From positions 1-64,000 of the forward strand of contig JAESIW010000090.1 of assembly GCA_016802295.1 (NCBI GenBank): a DNA stretch of 64,000 nucleotides, in the 5' to 3' direction. A program made the position numbers and the translations under genes. The stretch is from Brachionus rotundiformis (lineage: Eukaryota > Rotifera > Eurotatoria > Ploima > Brachionidae). Positions 45,677 through 58,652 of this stretch are shown one piece after another (positions within the stretch are counted from its first letter, which is position 1; every line of letters starts with the position of its first letter). Below the pieces are notes generated by a model, which made no database searches, had not been told where the DNA came from, and saw only the letters and a list, made by a program, of their open reading frames with translations.

Positions 45677-47314
45677 CTAATTGACCAAATGATACATTTG
45701 AACATTGGGCGCATAGTAGTGCTTGAGGCGAGTGTGCCAGGCAACGGACGCGACCGCCGACACGGTCTTGAACTGATGTACCACATTGCGAGGTATAAAG
45801 TAGATATCGTTGTGTTTGAGCTGTATGCTGGCGTATCTGATGCCTTGACGTCTGAGCTGATTTAGCTTGGCCGTGTCGCACCATGACAAACACTGTGCCA
45901 CTGGCGGCTCGAAAACGTCCAATTGCAACGAGTCAATGACTCGCGCGTAATCTTGTGGATGAAAGCAGACCACGTCTTTGACAACCAGATTCGAATCTGT
46001 GCCATTTACTGCTTTTAGTAGGCCGACAGCGGCGGTCGTCTCGACACCATTGCCCACATTGTCCGAGTGCGGACGAGTCCTGTCCTCGAATAGAATCTCG
46101 CGCGGACTCGACGAGCGGCCATAGTAGCCGCCCATTTTCAACAAGTCCAACTGCTTTCGTCTCTTCTTGTCCGGCGAGCTCGTCGGACTCGAGTCCTTGT
46201 CTTTGCACGAGCCGCACGTGGGTATCAACTGTTCGCCCGGTCTCGCCCAAATTATGGGACCGTCGTCCGACTTGCGAGCGCTCATCTTTTCGTTAATGGA
46301 AAAATCGCCCCACGGCATCACGTGATACAAAAATTTGTTCTCTTCCAACAGGCTTAAAAAGTGCGGATAATAGTCGCCAATTTCTTCGTTGCGCACGCCG
46401 ACTATGCTCACTTGCAGCAATGGACCGTACCGGTATGTTCCATTGCAAAAGCTCGAGTCGACGTGTTGCTTGTACTCGCTCATTTTGAGCGTCAGGACCT
46501 CCTTGCTGTTGAGCAGTAACGACGATTTGACCGTCATTTGAGGATGCTTGTACGAAAAGTACTCGAGTATGTCCGGCACATGTTTGGCCGAGTCTCTGAC
46601 TATGCCGAGCACGTGCGACTCGCTCTCCGAGTACACTTTGGACAAAAAGTAGACCGCAAATTTGTCCGCTTGTTCTTTGTCCAGCTTTGAGTCTACTTGG
46701 TCCTGGTAAACAAGCAGATAAGTAGAGGCGCCGTTGGCGTCATGTACGCACTTGATCAACGACTCGAACAGGCCTATTTCGCTGGCTTGTATGCCAATTG
46801 TGTTCGCCACATTACCAAATGAACTAGTGGCTATTGATGGTAATGTTGCAGTTGATGTTGTCTTTAATTTGTCAATTAGTTTGTCACTGGTTGATTTGCG
46901 CGCCGATTTTTTGTGCTTTTTGCACTTTTTTTTCTCTTTTTTCTCTTTTTTCTTTTTTTTGGCTTTTTTGATCTTTTTGTTCTCGTGGTCTTCGTGTGCG
47001 GACGACGATTGGGAGCTAATTGCGCTCATGGCCGACACACTCGACGACGAGTTTTTGCGCTTGCGTTCCGATTCTTTGCGATGCTTGTTATTTATTAGGT
47101 TACGATTGTCGCTTAGGACAAACTCGTTGTTGTTTTTGAATATGGTTTTGGCCGGTCGTTTGTGTTTAGTGTGGGTGTCGGCCGGTTGGCGCACGTGTTG
47201 TTTGGTCATTTGGGATTTTAGTTTGTGGTTGTGGATGAGCCGGTCCAGGGTCTCGTAGATCTTGGGACGCATTGGCGTTCCAGGTTTGTTCTGATCAGCG
47301 CATTTTGGTTCCAT
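45677..47314 (-). CDS. RSBN1: Round spermatid basic protein 1 family (KDM9-like)
   Basis: 545 residues in one exon. The first 150 are basic and low complexity (Lys-rich KKAKKKKKEKKEKKKC, a serine run), as expected for a nuclear protein. The C-terminal domain has QVSIVGVRNEEIGDYYPHFL, MPWGDFSINEKMS, WARPGEQLIPT, EILFEDRTRPHSDNVG, TTAAVGLLKAV, LKHNDIYFIPRNVVHQFKTVSAV and AWHTRLKHYY, the RSBN1 signature. The mammalian relative RSBN1 is reported to be a histone H4K20me2 demethylase (KDM9); the H..D..H arrangement in HNDIYF..NVVH is retained. It is shorter than vertebrate RSBN1 (about 800), which has extra disordered sequence. Codons are GC-richer than in the surroundings. Antisense ORFs here are shadows. 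Confidence 0.9.
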   Translation of the reverse strand: MEPKCADQNKPGTPMRPKIYETLDRLIHNHKLKSQMTKQHVRQPADTHTKHKRPAKTIFKNNNEFVLSDNRNLINNKHRKESERKRKNSSSSVSAMSAISSQSSSAHEDHENKKIKKAKKKKKEKKEKKKCKKHKKSARKSTSDKLIDKLKTTSTATLPSIATSSFGNVANTIGIQASEIGLFESLIKCVHDANGASTYLLVYQDQVDSKLDKEQADKFAVYFLSKVYSESESHVLGIVRDSAKHVPDILEYFSYKHPQMTVKSSLLLNSKEVLTLKMSEYKQHVDSSFCNGTYRYGPLLQVSIVGVRNEEIGDYYPHFLSLLEENKFLYHVMPWGDFSINEKMSARKSDDGPIIWARPGEQLIPTCGSCKDKDSSPTSSPDKKRRKQLDLLKMGGYYGRSSSPREILFEDRTRPHSDNVGNGVETTAAVGLLKAVNGTDSNLVVKDVVCFHPQDYARVIDSLQLDVFEPPVAQCLSWCDTAKLNQLRRQGIRYASIQLKHNDIYFIPRNVVHQFKTVSAVASVAWHTRLKHYYAPNVQMYHLVN

Positions 47315-49102
47315 TTCCAGTTGTCTCTTAATAGTTGTTCATTATTTCACTACCTCCATGTTTTTATTTTTAAATGAATTTTAAATTACTTTAATTATCA
47401 TAAAAATTTATTTTTCACTTTTGGTATTTTTATTATTATTATAATTATTAATTTTATTATTAAGATTATATTTAGAAATAAAGTTAATATTTTGTTTATG
47501 TGTGTGTGTGTGTACTGAACTATTTTGAATTTGAAAATTAATATGCGATGTTTACGTTTTTGTCTTGCGCAAGAAAATTAACTTAACAAAATGTTTAGCA
47601 ATAAATTAGAGTCAAATCAATTATCCAAATCAATTGATTTTTATTTTTATTATTGTTAGGTAATCAATCACAGCTTAAACGTGTCATGTTATATTAGTGA
47701 TACATTTTTTTTTCTAAATATTTTCAAATAAAAAAAAAATAAAAAGTTCAAGTAAACTGTTAAGACATGATTAGTTGAAATTTTGTCAAAATTTCTTAAT
47801 TTATTAAAAGATAATAATTCAAATTAAAGATAGATTTTCTATCATCAATTCGTCTAATTTAAAAAACCAATAAATAAGCAATCATTTACATTTTGACATT
47901 TTAATTATTATGAGTATTTTTCATGAATCACTAAATTTTAAGCTACTAAATTTTGGTGATAAATCTTAACTTTAAAATAGTGTGTCTGTATTTATTCTTT
48001 TTGTCACATTCGTATACTTTCACTAAACTAATACTTATTCTATAAACATTTCAATTTTTATTGTAATAATTATTTAAATTTTATATAAATCTGTTAATAG
48101 AAAGCAATAATCAGATATAAAATGTCTTTTAAAAATAATACAAAATATCAAATAATTAAATTCCATATGAGAAATATATAACTAATAATGTATCTCTAAT
48201 ATCATAAATTTTATTCTTTATTTAAGCATTATTGTGGCAATTAATTATTGAAAAGTTTTTTTTTTATATTAGAAATTATTTGTTTTTATTTAATTGCACC
48301 AAAACATCAAATAAATGATGATGATTATTTCCTTTTGATTTTAATTTAGAAAGAAAAAAATAAAAAAATTTTTCAAACAACTAATTTAACTCAAATTATT
48401 ATTTATTAGATTAATATCATTAGATTTATATTCACTTTATGTTCAACAAATGACAACAAAAAAACTTTTTACTTTTGTTTATTAAACTATAAGCTTTCAA
48501 ATAATATAATTGATAAAAAAAATTCTTATTGAATATTTCTTTATATTTAGAAAAAAAAGCCATAAGCAATAAAGAGTAATGATGCAAGTGGGTTTTTTTA
48601 ATCAACTTTTTTAGTACTAATCTAAAACATTCCAGATAAACAAATAATCTATATATTGATTAATAAATCGAGTTTTTAATTTAATTATTCTCGAATGCAA
48701 ATGTGTCAATAATAAACGAAATAGATTAACCTTTATTTTAAAAGAAAAGATATTAAACATATTCTCTTTTTCTTCGTACTCAAATTATTAAAATATTGAG
48801 AAAAGACTTGATTATTAAGATGTTTTTGATTAATGCATTTTGTTGATATTAAAATAAATCTAATTAATTATTAGAATAAGTTTAAATAGATGTTTACTTA
48901 AATAGTTTATTTTTAAATGAGAAAATTGAATTGGTTAGAAAAATACTTATTATTAGAAACAAAAAAAATCGAAAAAAAGAAAACTATCTTTTATCTAAAT
49001 AAAGAAGAATAAACTAAGGTTATACATTAATAACACCAAATTTATATTACATATTAAGGATTTCGTTAAACATAGATCATTCGTTGACATTTAGAACATT
49101 TG
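47315..49102. other. Intergenic, AT-rich
   Basis: Between RSBN1 (its promoter side, with a TG dinucleotide run at 47499-47513) and the 3' end of the calcium sensor. No gene seen. Confidence 0.6.
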
Positions 49103-50303
49103 TCAGCATGCATTTGGTGCCAATAAGTGTCTGAGTATTTCATCGTTCAGACATCCATCTATAAATTCCTCTGGACTAAGACTGCCATCATTATTTTTAT
49201 CCAACTTGGCCATTATTTTGACCACACGCTTGGGTGGCGAGTTTTCGCCTTTTCGGTTCTCCTCACCCAACAAATCGTATATTGCTTCGATTATTTTCTC
49301 CATTTCTTTTTTATCTATGCGTCCATTTTTGTCTATGTCATACATGTTAAAAGCCATTCTAAGCTTGTCTTTAATGTCACCTTGGGAAGTGACCGAAATG
49401 GCAATGAGAAACTCGACAAAGTCTATCTCGCCACTTCCATCTGTATCAAATGTTTTGAACACATGTCTTAAATTATTAATATTAATCTAACTTTAAAAAA
49501 AAAATCAATAATTTAAAAATAACAACTTGAACAATTAATCAATAGATTAAAAATTAAACCCTACCAAGTCACGTTACTATGGCAACTAAGCTTAACTTTA
49601 AAAACAAAAAAAAAGCAAATATCATCAATTATGTATAAACTATCCTTTATCTTTATATGCTACACCTCTAAAATACAATAAATATAATAATATTTTTCTC
49701 TAATTATACTTTAATTTATTTGATAATTTGAATAAAGTAAACAATTTATTAAATTGATGTTTAACTTAAAGTAATTATTCATGATTTATTGCTAATTTTT
49801 AATGATAAGTAATGCATAATGACTGAACAGCACTGTTTTGCCAATCATTTCTTACTTCTCTGGTAATAGATAAAGGACAAACTCTTTTCTTTTTTTTATT
49901 ATTATAATTAAATGTATTATTTGTTTTCTAAATGACCAAAATAGGATCACTTACCCGCAAAACTTGTCCGCTTTGCCATGCGGATAGAATTGTTTGTAGA
50001 CGTCAATGAATTTCTTTTTATCCAATTTACCTTTGGGACAATCTTTCTAGAAATAAAATTTTAAAACAAAAACAAACTAAATTTTTACTTTTTTGTTTGT
50101 TTTTTTTTTTTTGTTTAATTAAAAATTAAAATTAAATTAAATAGATAAAATTTATGTACAATGAAGCCAGCGTGCCATTCTTCAATTTGTTTCCGGTTAA
50201 AGTGAGTGTTTCTTAGCAGCAGCTGGATCTCTTCCTCAGTTAGCTCGGCTGGATTAGACTTTTTGGTGTGAGGTAAAGTTTCTTTGGATTTTTTGCCTCC
50301 CAT
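49103..50303 (-). CDS. Neuronal calcium sensor family protein (visinin/hippocalcin-like)
   Basis: Minus-strand exons 50303-50160, 50046-49955, 49466-49103; 199 residues. MGGKKSK at the start fits an N-myristoylation signal (Gly2). EF-hand 1 is degenerate with the family CPxG motif (KDCPKGKLDKKKF). EF-hands 2-4 are canonical: DTDGSGEIDFVEF, DIDKNGRIDKKEM, DKNNDGSLSPEEF. This arrangement defines the NCS family, membrane-switching calcium sensors in neurons. The C-terminus (LAPNAC) is short. Which vertebrate paralogue is closest is not clear; the second half of the N-lobe is visinin-like. Phases at both introns agree. Confidence 0.92.
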
Positions 50304-51069
50304 TTTATTTTTCTTATTATTATTTTTACTTTCTTAATCTAAAACTTAAAGCAATAAATTTTAAAAACCATAGTAATCAAGTTTTTAAATATCGAGCTTT
50401 GGAGCAAGTTACCTTGTTTAGCTCAAGCTCTTACATAATTTTTTTTTCAAAATAATTATCATTTACATAAATTGCCTATATCTAAATTGTCTCAGACAAT
50501 AAATCAAACTCTCTTCTTTATATTTTTTGCTTTTATTTTTTATTATAAACTTAAAAATATATATATGTCTAATTAGATGGGTCGTAAATAAATCACCTAT
50601 GTATATGTGGCATCTATGTGCCAAATGTAAGACAAAGAGCAAAATAAAACAAAAAGTTCCATCTCTCGCGAAATATCCAAATAGATAGATAGTCTCTCTC
50701 TTGGGACTAGATTATATTGCATAGAATAAGATCAAATTTGTACAAGAGATAATTCTCAATTTCTATCTATTTGTTTGACATTAATTAAAATGAAATTAGA
50801 TATGAGCGCCCAATTTATGTTTCCATTATTATTGATTGTAATGCGATACTTTTGTCAGTCTTTAAGCTAAATAGCATGCTTGATCAGATAGGATAGAATT
50901 TACCAATTTGAATTGCTAATTATTAACTATTTTTGTTAAAAAAAAAATTTTATTAATTGATTAGTTTCTAAATGAAGTATTTAAACCAAACAAAAAAAAA
51001 TAAAAGGAATAACAAACAACTAGTTTGTAGAATTTTGTAGAATTAAATTTGCTCAAATAGATACTTAAA
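50304..51069. other. Intergenic between two minus-strand genes
   Basis: Contains AT-rich sequence, AAATAGATAGATAG at about 50677-50690 and poly-A runs. No gene seen. Confidence 0.6.
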
Positions 51070-51499
51070 TTAGAATTCTTTTTTATACTCGCTAATTGTC
51101 TCTTTGGCTATGCTAGACCCGGGATAATTGGGATACAAAGTTTCTGTACGCTTTTTTCTATAGTCTTTTTTGTCTGGTGGCAAATAGTTTGTCCGATGGT
51201 CCGAGTGGTATGTTGGCTTGAGGAAAGCGTCCTTTTCGTTATAGATTACGCTGGTTATGTCCTGACGGTGCCCGGACAAGTCCGACGCCGCCAGCGAACT
51301 CGAATAATTATCTCCTAATTTTTTCACATTATTTAAATTATCATTTGTATCGCTTTTATATCTATCTTTACTCAGCATATAATTTTCTTTATATTCACTG
51401 ATCACTTAAAAATAAAAATTTGCAATTCAATTTAATCACTCAGAAAATCGACTATCAATTAATACTTTTAAATCCGATTTTGGAGCCTGCGGAATACAT
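51070..51499 (-). CDS. Small Tyr/Lys/Asp-rich protein, axonemal-looking (unrecognised)
   Basis: Two exons, 51499-51466 and 51404-51070, 122 residues. A first exon MYSAGSKIGFK joins in phase 1 to ISEYKENY. The protein is charged, Tyr-rich and has no hydrophobic core. ISEYK+aromatic occurs at the beginning and the very end (ISEYKENY, ISEYKKEF), with HSDHRTNYLPPDKKDY between. Such spaced tyrosine-proline motifs are common in microtubule-associated axonemal proteins (SAXO and other ciliary inner proteins). That similarity is impressionistic; a family name is not justified. Codon pattern and clean splice phase argue that it is a real gene. Confidence 0.6.
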
Positions 51500-53162
51500 T
51501 TTTTATTTTTAATTTAAAAAATAAATCTTAATTAGTCTCAGTTCTTATTTCTTTTTTTTTTAAAATCAATTTAAACTGTTTCCATCACGACTTGAGCTTG
51601 TTTATTAAAGAGAAACATTTTCCACTTAATTAATGCTAAATGCTTACACCTTTAAAGTAATTACTTTGAACTCAGGGCCTATTCTTATTTATCTTTTTTT
51701 AAATTAAACAAAAATAAATACCATATTTATAGATAATTTTTAAGATTTTATTTAATTAATGAATACTTGTGTTGTTAACAGGAAGATAAAATGCTTACAT
51801 TGACTATCAAATATTCTGAATAATGAACACAACATCTAGTCATGTAAGTTAACAAAACTTTGAAAACAAAAAAAAATATATAAAAATTAGATAAGTTTGA
51901 GCGAATTCACAATCAGCATTTTCAACTACTTGTAATTGATTTATTTGAAGAAATCTAATTAATAAATTTCATAATAAATTTCGATTTTGGAGAGAAACAG
52001 TTGTAGTTTTTATTAAGAATAGCAAATGAATAAACAAATCTAGTTAAATAAAGAATTAGGCATTTGAAAATTATTTTGTTATAAATGATCATTTTGAAAA
52101 TTAAATTTCATCAAGGTTTGTTCTCATATTAGGTAAAAAAATATAAAACTATTATTTTCGAATTTAATTTAGAAAAATTGAATCTCTTGCATATCTTTTG
52201 TGATGATACTTAATGAATCATGTTTTAGATTCTATTTTTGCTATTTTACCTTTAGATTGGTTTATCTTTTCTAAATAGGTTATAAGTTTTTATTCAAGGT
52301 AGCTGAAGTGATGACGATGATGTTTTTAAAATTTACAAATTAATTTAAAAATTGAAATTTGTTCAAGACAAAAACATATTAAATTAACTTAAAATTTATG
52401 CTTTTAAAAACAAATTTAAAATAAATTTATCATTTTATGTACTAAATTAATATAATATGAAATTAAGCTGTCAAATGTCTTGAAAAATTGTTTTAGATAA
52501 AAGCTTTCTAGATTGGAATTTAGTATGTTTAATTAAAATTTTAAAATAAAATCCCTAAGCATAATGGTATCATTTTATAATTGAGAATGAAATTAAAAAT
52601 CCAGAAATTGATTCATTTTCTTATGTAAGATCTAATCAACCAGTATAAAAAAAAAATATTTTAAATAAAAATCTTTCTAGTATTTTAATGTGAATGAAAA
52701 AATGAACACCTCAAAAAATTTAACCAGTTAATTAAAAATAGATAATTTTTAATAACTCTTTCTTACTAAATTTTTTTAGCTTTGGTTGCCAACGTTTCTA
52801 TTCGTATTGTGTCTTTGACCAAGATACCAAGGTATATTACAAAAAGAAAAACTCAAATTTATGTCTGATTCAGCAAATAATAGAAAAAAAATGTTAAAAA
52901 AATAACTATTTTAATAATATTAATTAACTTTATATTTATAGTTAGATTAAATCAATTTGTAATTTTAAAATGAGAAAAAAATTTATTAAAATTTTAATAA
53001 ATATTTAAAATAGAAAATAAATTATAAAATTAGTTAAAATTATTCAATTTTCTTTTTTTTTTTTGTTTTAAATAAATATATCCACTTATCCCAGTTCATT
53101 AGTTAATTTAATAAATCTAATTAATACCCTTTTTTTCAAAAATTAAATTAAATTCGGAATGA
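51500..53162. other. Intergenic, AT-rich, with one exon-like islet
   Basis: Mostly low-complexity AT. At 52780-52831 a 52-bp GC-richer piece is bounded by TACTAAATTTTTTTAG and AAG|GTATAT on the plus strand, open in two frames (one gives CQRFYSYCVFDQDTK). No partner exons found. Confidence 0.45.
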
Positions 53163-56100
53163 TTAATTATTAAAGGTTATTTTATTAATAACTGGCCATT
53201 GAGCATCTGAATCGATTTCTTTTTGTATTCGTTTGTATTTATTTTTAGGCTGTTTTTTGTTAATGATTTTTTTGCCAAACTTTTTAAACCATTCTGTATC
53301 AACTAGAGCATCTTCGATTGCATATGAAAAAACCAAAAATATAAAGCCTAAACCAACTAGAGTGAATCTGAATGGAGAAAAATCATTTTTTGGATCCAAT
53401 TTTTTCATCTAATTTTAATTATAAACAAAATAAAATTAATTAAAATTAATGTTTTATTTTTTATTTAAAAGAGCTAAATCTTACACTCAATAGATTTAAA
53501 ATCCAATCTAGTGGACTCAATGTTATCCAAATGTTGAGCGCTGTCAGCAGAATTAGAGAAATAACAAACAGAATATTTCTGGTAATTGGCTGACGATATG
53601 GTGGACCTTTGGAATAGACAAATGCCATGATTACATATTGAAATGTGCTGATCAAAAAAACACACGTTCCTTCCATTGATTTGTTGTGCTGTTTAAAGTG
53701 GTCTGGATCGCCTTTGTTCTTCACATACCAAGGCTGTTGACTTACATAGGCCAGAGCGCCCACTTGGAACAAAGCGACCAATATTATTTGAAAAATAATC
53801 GAGCAAATGTTCACAAATCCGACCAAACTTCCCAAAGGTCTCTTGACAGCTATTTTTTCATAAGCTTTGTTTGCGCTCACTTTTTATTTTAGATAATAAA
53901 AATTATTAATAATTTTTTTGTTTAAATTTTTATTACTAAATACGGCCACTGGAGTTATCAGGAAAAGATCAACATATAAAAATTGAGGATCAGCTAAATT
54001 TGTCATATACTTTTTTTAATTAAAAATTATCAATTGAATCAAAAAAAAATAAATGAATGAATGAATTAATTAATTAATTAAAATTACATACGGCGTAGAG
54101 AATGAGAACACTAATGAATTGAATCATTGAATACAAGGCCATGTATTTGAAAACGCCAAATGAAGTAACCAAAGCAGCTCGGCCTTCTTTAATTACTTCA
54201 GGCACACAACTTATGTTTGGAATTTTGGAAGTGAAAGGCGATGCTACCGAAGCTTCTGCTTCCGATAGCGATATACCAACATGGGCTTTTAAATTTTTTT
54301 TTATTAAAAATTTTTTGTTTAATTTAAAATTAATAAAAAAAATAAATATTTATTAATTAAATGGTTCATTATACCTGCTTTTAGTGCTGAACAATCATTA
54401 GCTCCGTCTCCACACATACTTACACCATAGCCTATTGAAATCAAATGCTCGACTAGTTGGGCCTTTTGTTCAGGGCTCATTCGAGCATAAACAACACCGT
54501 TGAGGAGAACTTTTTCAAAAACTTGTGGAAAATAGCGTCTAAGAACGCCAAATGAATGACCAGTCATGGCAAAACTGTACTCTTTGCTGTCATTCAAGTT
54601 GATACAAGTTTGAATGTCCTTGATAAATGTTTATATTTATTAAAATAGAATTCAATTTTATATATATAAAAAAGTTAAAGTGAATAAATGAGCAGTGAAA
54701 ATTAATTAAGCCTGAGGTAATTAAGTCCATAGAAAAAATTTAAAAATTGGTACCAATAAATCATTATGATAAAATCTTATTTGCTATAAATAATCTCTTT
54801 TAATAAAACAAGAAATAGAAAAAAAATAATTTTCTCTTAATTACTGTATTGGTATTTTGGTAATTTGTGTTTATGGTTGTGTGAATGTCAACATCCATTT
54901 GGTCCAAATCGATAGACTCTTCGGCCAGCTTCCACTCAATTCGAGCTGGTACATTTGACATTGTGGTGTCCGGTTGCTGTTCTTGATTCAATTGCTCATG
55001 AGGTGGATGTGCTTCGACAAAAATAACTCTATTTGTCTTGGGTATCATAGCACATTTTCTGGCCACGCACAAAGCTGTCAATAAATTGTCACCAGTTACC
55101 ATTACGGTACTAATGGCAGCATTTTTCAACTCATTAATAACAGGCATAGTCTCAGGCTTGATCTTGTTCTGCATGATTAACAAGCCGTAAAATTCCAAAT
55201 CACTTTCAATCGCTTCTCTGGTTAATTTAAGAGAGTTGGTCCATGAAATGCTTGAGTCCAGTTGTTTGCCAGCCAGAGCAATCACCCGATAACCATTGGC
55301 TGTGTATATTTTAAGCATATCATTAAAATTATGGGGCAGAGTGTGCTCAGAGCACAATTGGGCTATTTTCTCAGGAGCACCTTTGGTATACACATGCATG
55401 GACATTTGGTCCAGTGACTTGGTAAGCACACTCATACGCAACAAACCAGAGCTGAACGTGTACTGCTTTACAATGGCTATTTCGTTTGATTGATTTGACT
55501 TGACAATTGGTGTTATTTGTTCAAATTTAGAGCTGACAGGTGATACATGTTCGTCGAAAAATTGCCATCCAGTAGATTGGAACATTTTGATGTCCAATGG
55601 ATCGCCTGTTAGATCCCCATTATAGCGAGTCAACGAGTGACAACTGGCCAAGCATCGGATCAAATTACCATCGCCTAGACCATTTGCAATGTCATGGATT
55701 GGATGTTTGAAATGCTTATTTTGGTCAATGTCGACAACTCCCCATAAATCAAGACCATCTTCGGTCAATGTGCCTGTTTTGTCAAAGCATACAAGCTTTA
55801 ACTTGCCTCCAACATTTATCCTAGGTGGACTAATGCAAAAAATAGATTTTTTTTTCAATCTGTTTTGGGCATAGACCGTGCCGACTGTCATTGCTGCAGG
55901 CAATGCAGGCGGAACAACAATGGTAACAATGTCCAATGCTCTTATAATCAAATCTCTAAGTCTAACGCCTTTTTCGGCAAGAACAACTATTCCATAGGTC
56001 ATTCCAATCACAGCTACACAAAACAAAAACAAAATAAACCTCAACGAGTCCTGGTAGAACTTGAATCCCATCGGTTTTGGATAAAGTATACTTTTGATTA

Positions 56101-57530
56101 GCTCGCCTTTGGATGTGCTGAAACCAGTTCGCACAACTACAGCTAGAACTCGTGAGCTGTCGTAATTTCGAACTTGGACTACTTTGGTGCCATTGAACAA
56201 AGTGCTTCGCTTGTGTACTTCTACATTGTACAGTTCGTTATCATCGTCCGAATGGGCAAGTGGTGTTTTGATTACTGGCACACTTTCTCCAGTCAGCATA
56301 CTTTCATTCAAAATACAATTGCCATTTAGTAACACAGCATCACATGTCATTGTGGTTTCGTGACCACTTGGTATTTCAATTACATCACCTGGCACTATAT
56401 TTTCTGTATTCACCTCTTCAAAAACGTCACCTCCTCTACAAACACTTATTGTGGTATTTGTTTTGACCATGTCATGCAAAGTTTGGGCTTGCTTATTACA
56501 TTTATTTATTAATTAAAATAAAAATAATTAAAAGAGAAAAATTTTAAATTATACTCTCTTGGTCTCGACTAGAGACAAAATCATTGATATCAATGATATA
56601 ACTATTATACAAAATGCGTATAGATAATACTCGTCTATAATCCACAAAGTGCATGCCAATATTTGAAATATATAAAAAGGTGTCAATATTTCTTCAAAAA
56701 ATAGCCTAAAATAAGACTTGACTTGGACTTGGATAGAATTGGCACCATACACTTCTAATCTAGTAAATAGTTTATCTCAAATGTAAATTTTTTTTCTATT
56801 CAATTAATAATTAATAGACAAATGTGTACTTGGATTTTTGATTTAATGCTGAAAGGCCCTTGAAGTCTTTGAGCAATGTATTACAGGTGATTGTGTTGTC
56901 AAGTGATAAGAGTTTTTCAAATTGTTGCCCCCTCTGGTTCCAATAGTACCTAAGTGCGTGGTAAATGAAATATTTTGTCTGCTGATTTGGACCATGTGAA
57001 GAATCAATTAAAGATTGATATGATTGACCATTTAAATTTTCTCCAATTGATGCTTCACTTAATTAAAATTAAAAATTTTACTATTTTAATATATTTTATT
57101 TGAATTTATTACATTGGACTGTTGGAAATAGTGCCAACTTTGGCTACTTGAATTTGTTTATAACCATCCTATTAAAAATATCAAATAAAATCTTAATTAA
57201 ATTATTAATTTATTCTAGTTGAGTAAATTTACTTGAACTATCACATAATCAGCTTTGATTAGATCGCATTTATGGCACGTTAGGTATATTTTCCACTCTG
57301 GCTTCCAGTAGAAAACAATGATCAAGAGACCAAGTGATAAACATATGAGAAGATAGAACGCTAGCTGTCCAATTATGCTCGTCTTATAGCCAAAACAAAA
57401 CTACAGATAAAACTCTAATTAGATAAAAGTTTATAATAGATATTTAGCTTACCGCTTCGTCTTCCTGGGCTCGGTTTATTACCTGAATGTTTTTCTTATC
57501 CGAGCCAAGCAAAACGTAATTCTCGTTCAT
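53163..57530 (-). CDS. ATP13A: P5B-type cation-transporting ATPase (ATP13A2/3-like)
   Basis: Eleven minus-strand exons, all in phase: 57530-57453, 57400-57233, 57168-57113, 57057-56830, 56759-56555, 56491-54845, 54618-54375, 54285-54092, 54009-53937, 53879-53485, 53408-53163. Product 1177 residues, normal for the family. Motifs: LTGESVPV (actuator TGE), PPALPAAMTVGT (the PPALP signature of P5B pumps), CFDKTGTLTEDG with the phosphorylated Asp at about residue 482, MVTGDN, and GDGANDCSALKAAHVGISLSEAEAS across a splice site. P5B pumps export polyamines from late endosomes/lysosomes (ATP13A2) or act in early/recycling endosomes (ATP13A3). Ten transmembrane helices are expected. The last exon, with a basic tail, is divergent. 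The largest exon carries most of the catalytic core. Confidence 0.95.
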
Positions 57531-58077
57531 ATCTATCTTACTTGAATGGTTAAACAAGTTAAAAATAAAATTTCAAAAAGAAAATTTATGCATAATTATT
57601 TAAATAATTTTGGCCAAAATTAAAAAAATAATTAAAATTTATTACTTTTTTGTGCAACACAAATATTTTTGAATAAAGTTTACATATTTTGTTTTCAAGA
57701 GTTTAGGTTTTCTTTATTTTTTAAATAGAAGATAAAAATAGATACATTCGCCTGTGATGAAATTATGTTTTAATTATTCATATCTAACAATTGATTCAAG
57801 TCACATTTTGTCTAAATTTTTTGACGAGGGATTGAACTGAATTTACTCCGATATGTCAAAAAAATTATCAATATTTAATTTCATTTTTTAATTGTTTATA
57901 TTTTTAATTTTTTGGCCAAGTTGTAAATTATTTAACTAGAAATAATATAAAACTTAATGAATAAGTTTTTTTAAAGTTATTGTTGGTTTTGTGAAATTCA
58001 GTACAAAATGGCAAAAAGAACAAAAAAAAATATAAAAAAATTGAATAAATTTTTTCCTAAAGGTTTAAACCTAATTT
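57531..58077. other. Promoter side of ATP13A, AT-rich
   Basis: No TATA box or other motif could be supported. Confidence 0.5.
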
Positions 58078-58263
58078 TGTGAATGCAGAATGGTTCAACA
58101 TTTAAAGTTGTATCAAATATACACGTCTGCTAATTTTGCAGAGTTTAGCAGAAATTAAATTTCAATGTAATCGAGTGTAGTGCATTTTGCAGAGATTTTG
58201 CACATCATTTGCAGACTTTTACAGTTGATGCAACTTTAAATGTTGCATCATTCTGCATTCACA
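58078..58263. mobile_element. MITE-like element with about 37-bp terminal inverted repeats
   Basis: The left end TGTGAATGCAGAATGGTTCA is mirrored at the right end (TGCATCATTCTGCATTCACA) with two or three mismatches. The arms continue through ACATTTAAAGTTG. The interior has a second set of TTTGCAGA motifs in both orientations. Length about 186 bp, no ORF. Confidence 0.75.
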
Positions 58264-58652
58264 TAAATTTGTAGAAAAAAAAATATTTAATTTTTTTACA
58301 CTTTCTTCTGTGTTTTTGTACTGGACCACAAAACCGTTATTGTTTAGATTTGAAAATATCAAGAAAGTATTACCACCATTTAAGATTAATAAAATTATCG
58401 AATATTTTTTCCTTAAATGAAGATTTTAAAGTTGTATTTTAAAAGAATATAAAAGAGTATTTAATTGTGAGCTGATAGTAAAAAAATGAAAAATCACAAG
58501 TCTAGAGACTCAATGAATAAAAATAAATTAATTTTAGAAAAAAAACAACGCAAATTAAAAAAGAAAGAAGCAAGAATTGTTTAAATAATCAACATCAACA
58601 AATTCCATTTAATGAAAAATTAACAAACAATCCAGAAAGCTTACCGCTGGAA

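Noticed and set aside
46734..47258. Plus-strand ORF antisense to RSBN1
   Set aside because: Shadow of the lysine-rich RSBN1 N-terminus, which appears as a phenylalanine/leucine run.
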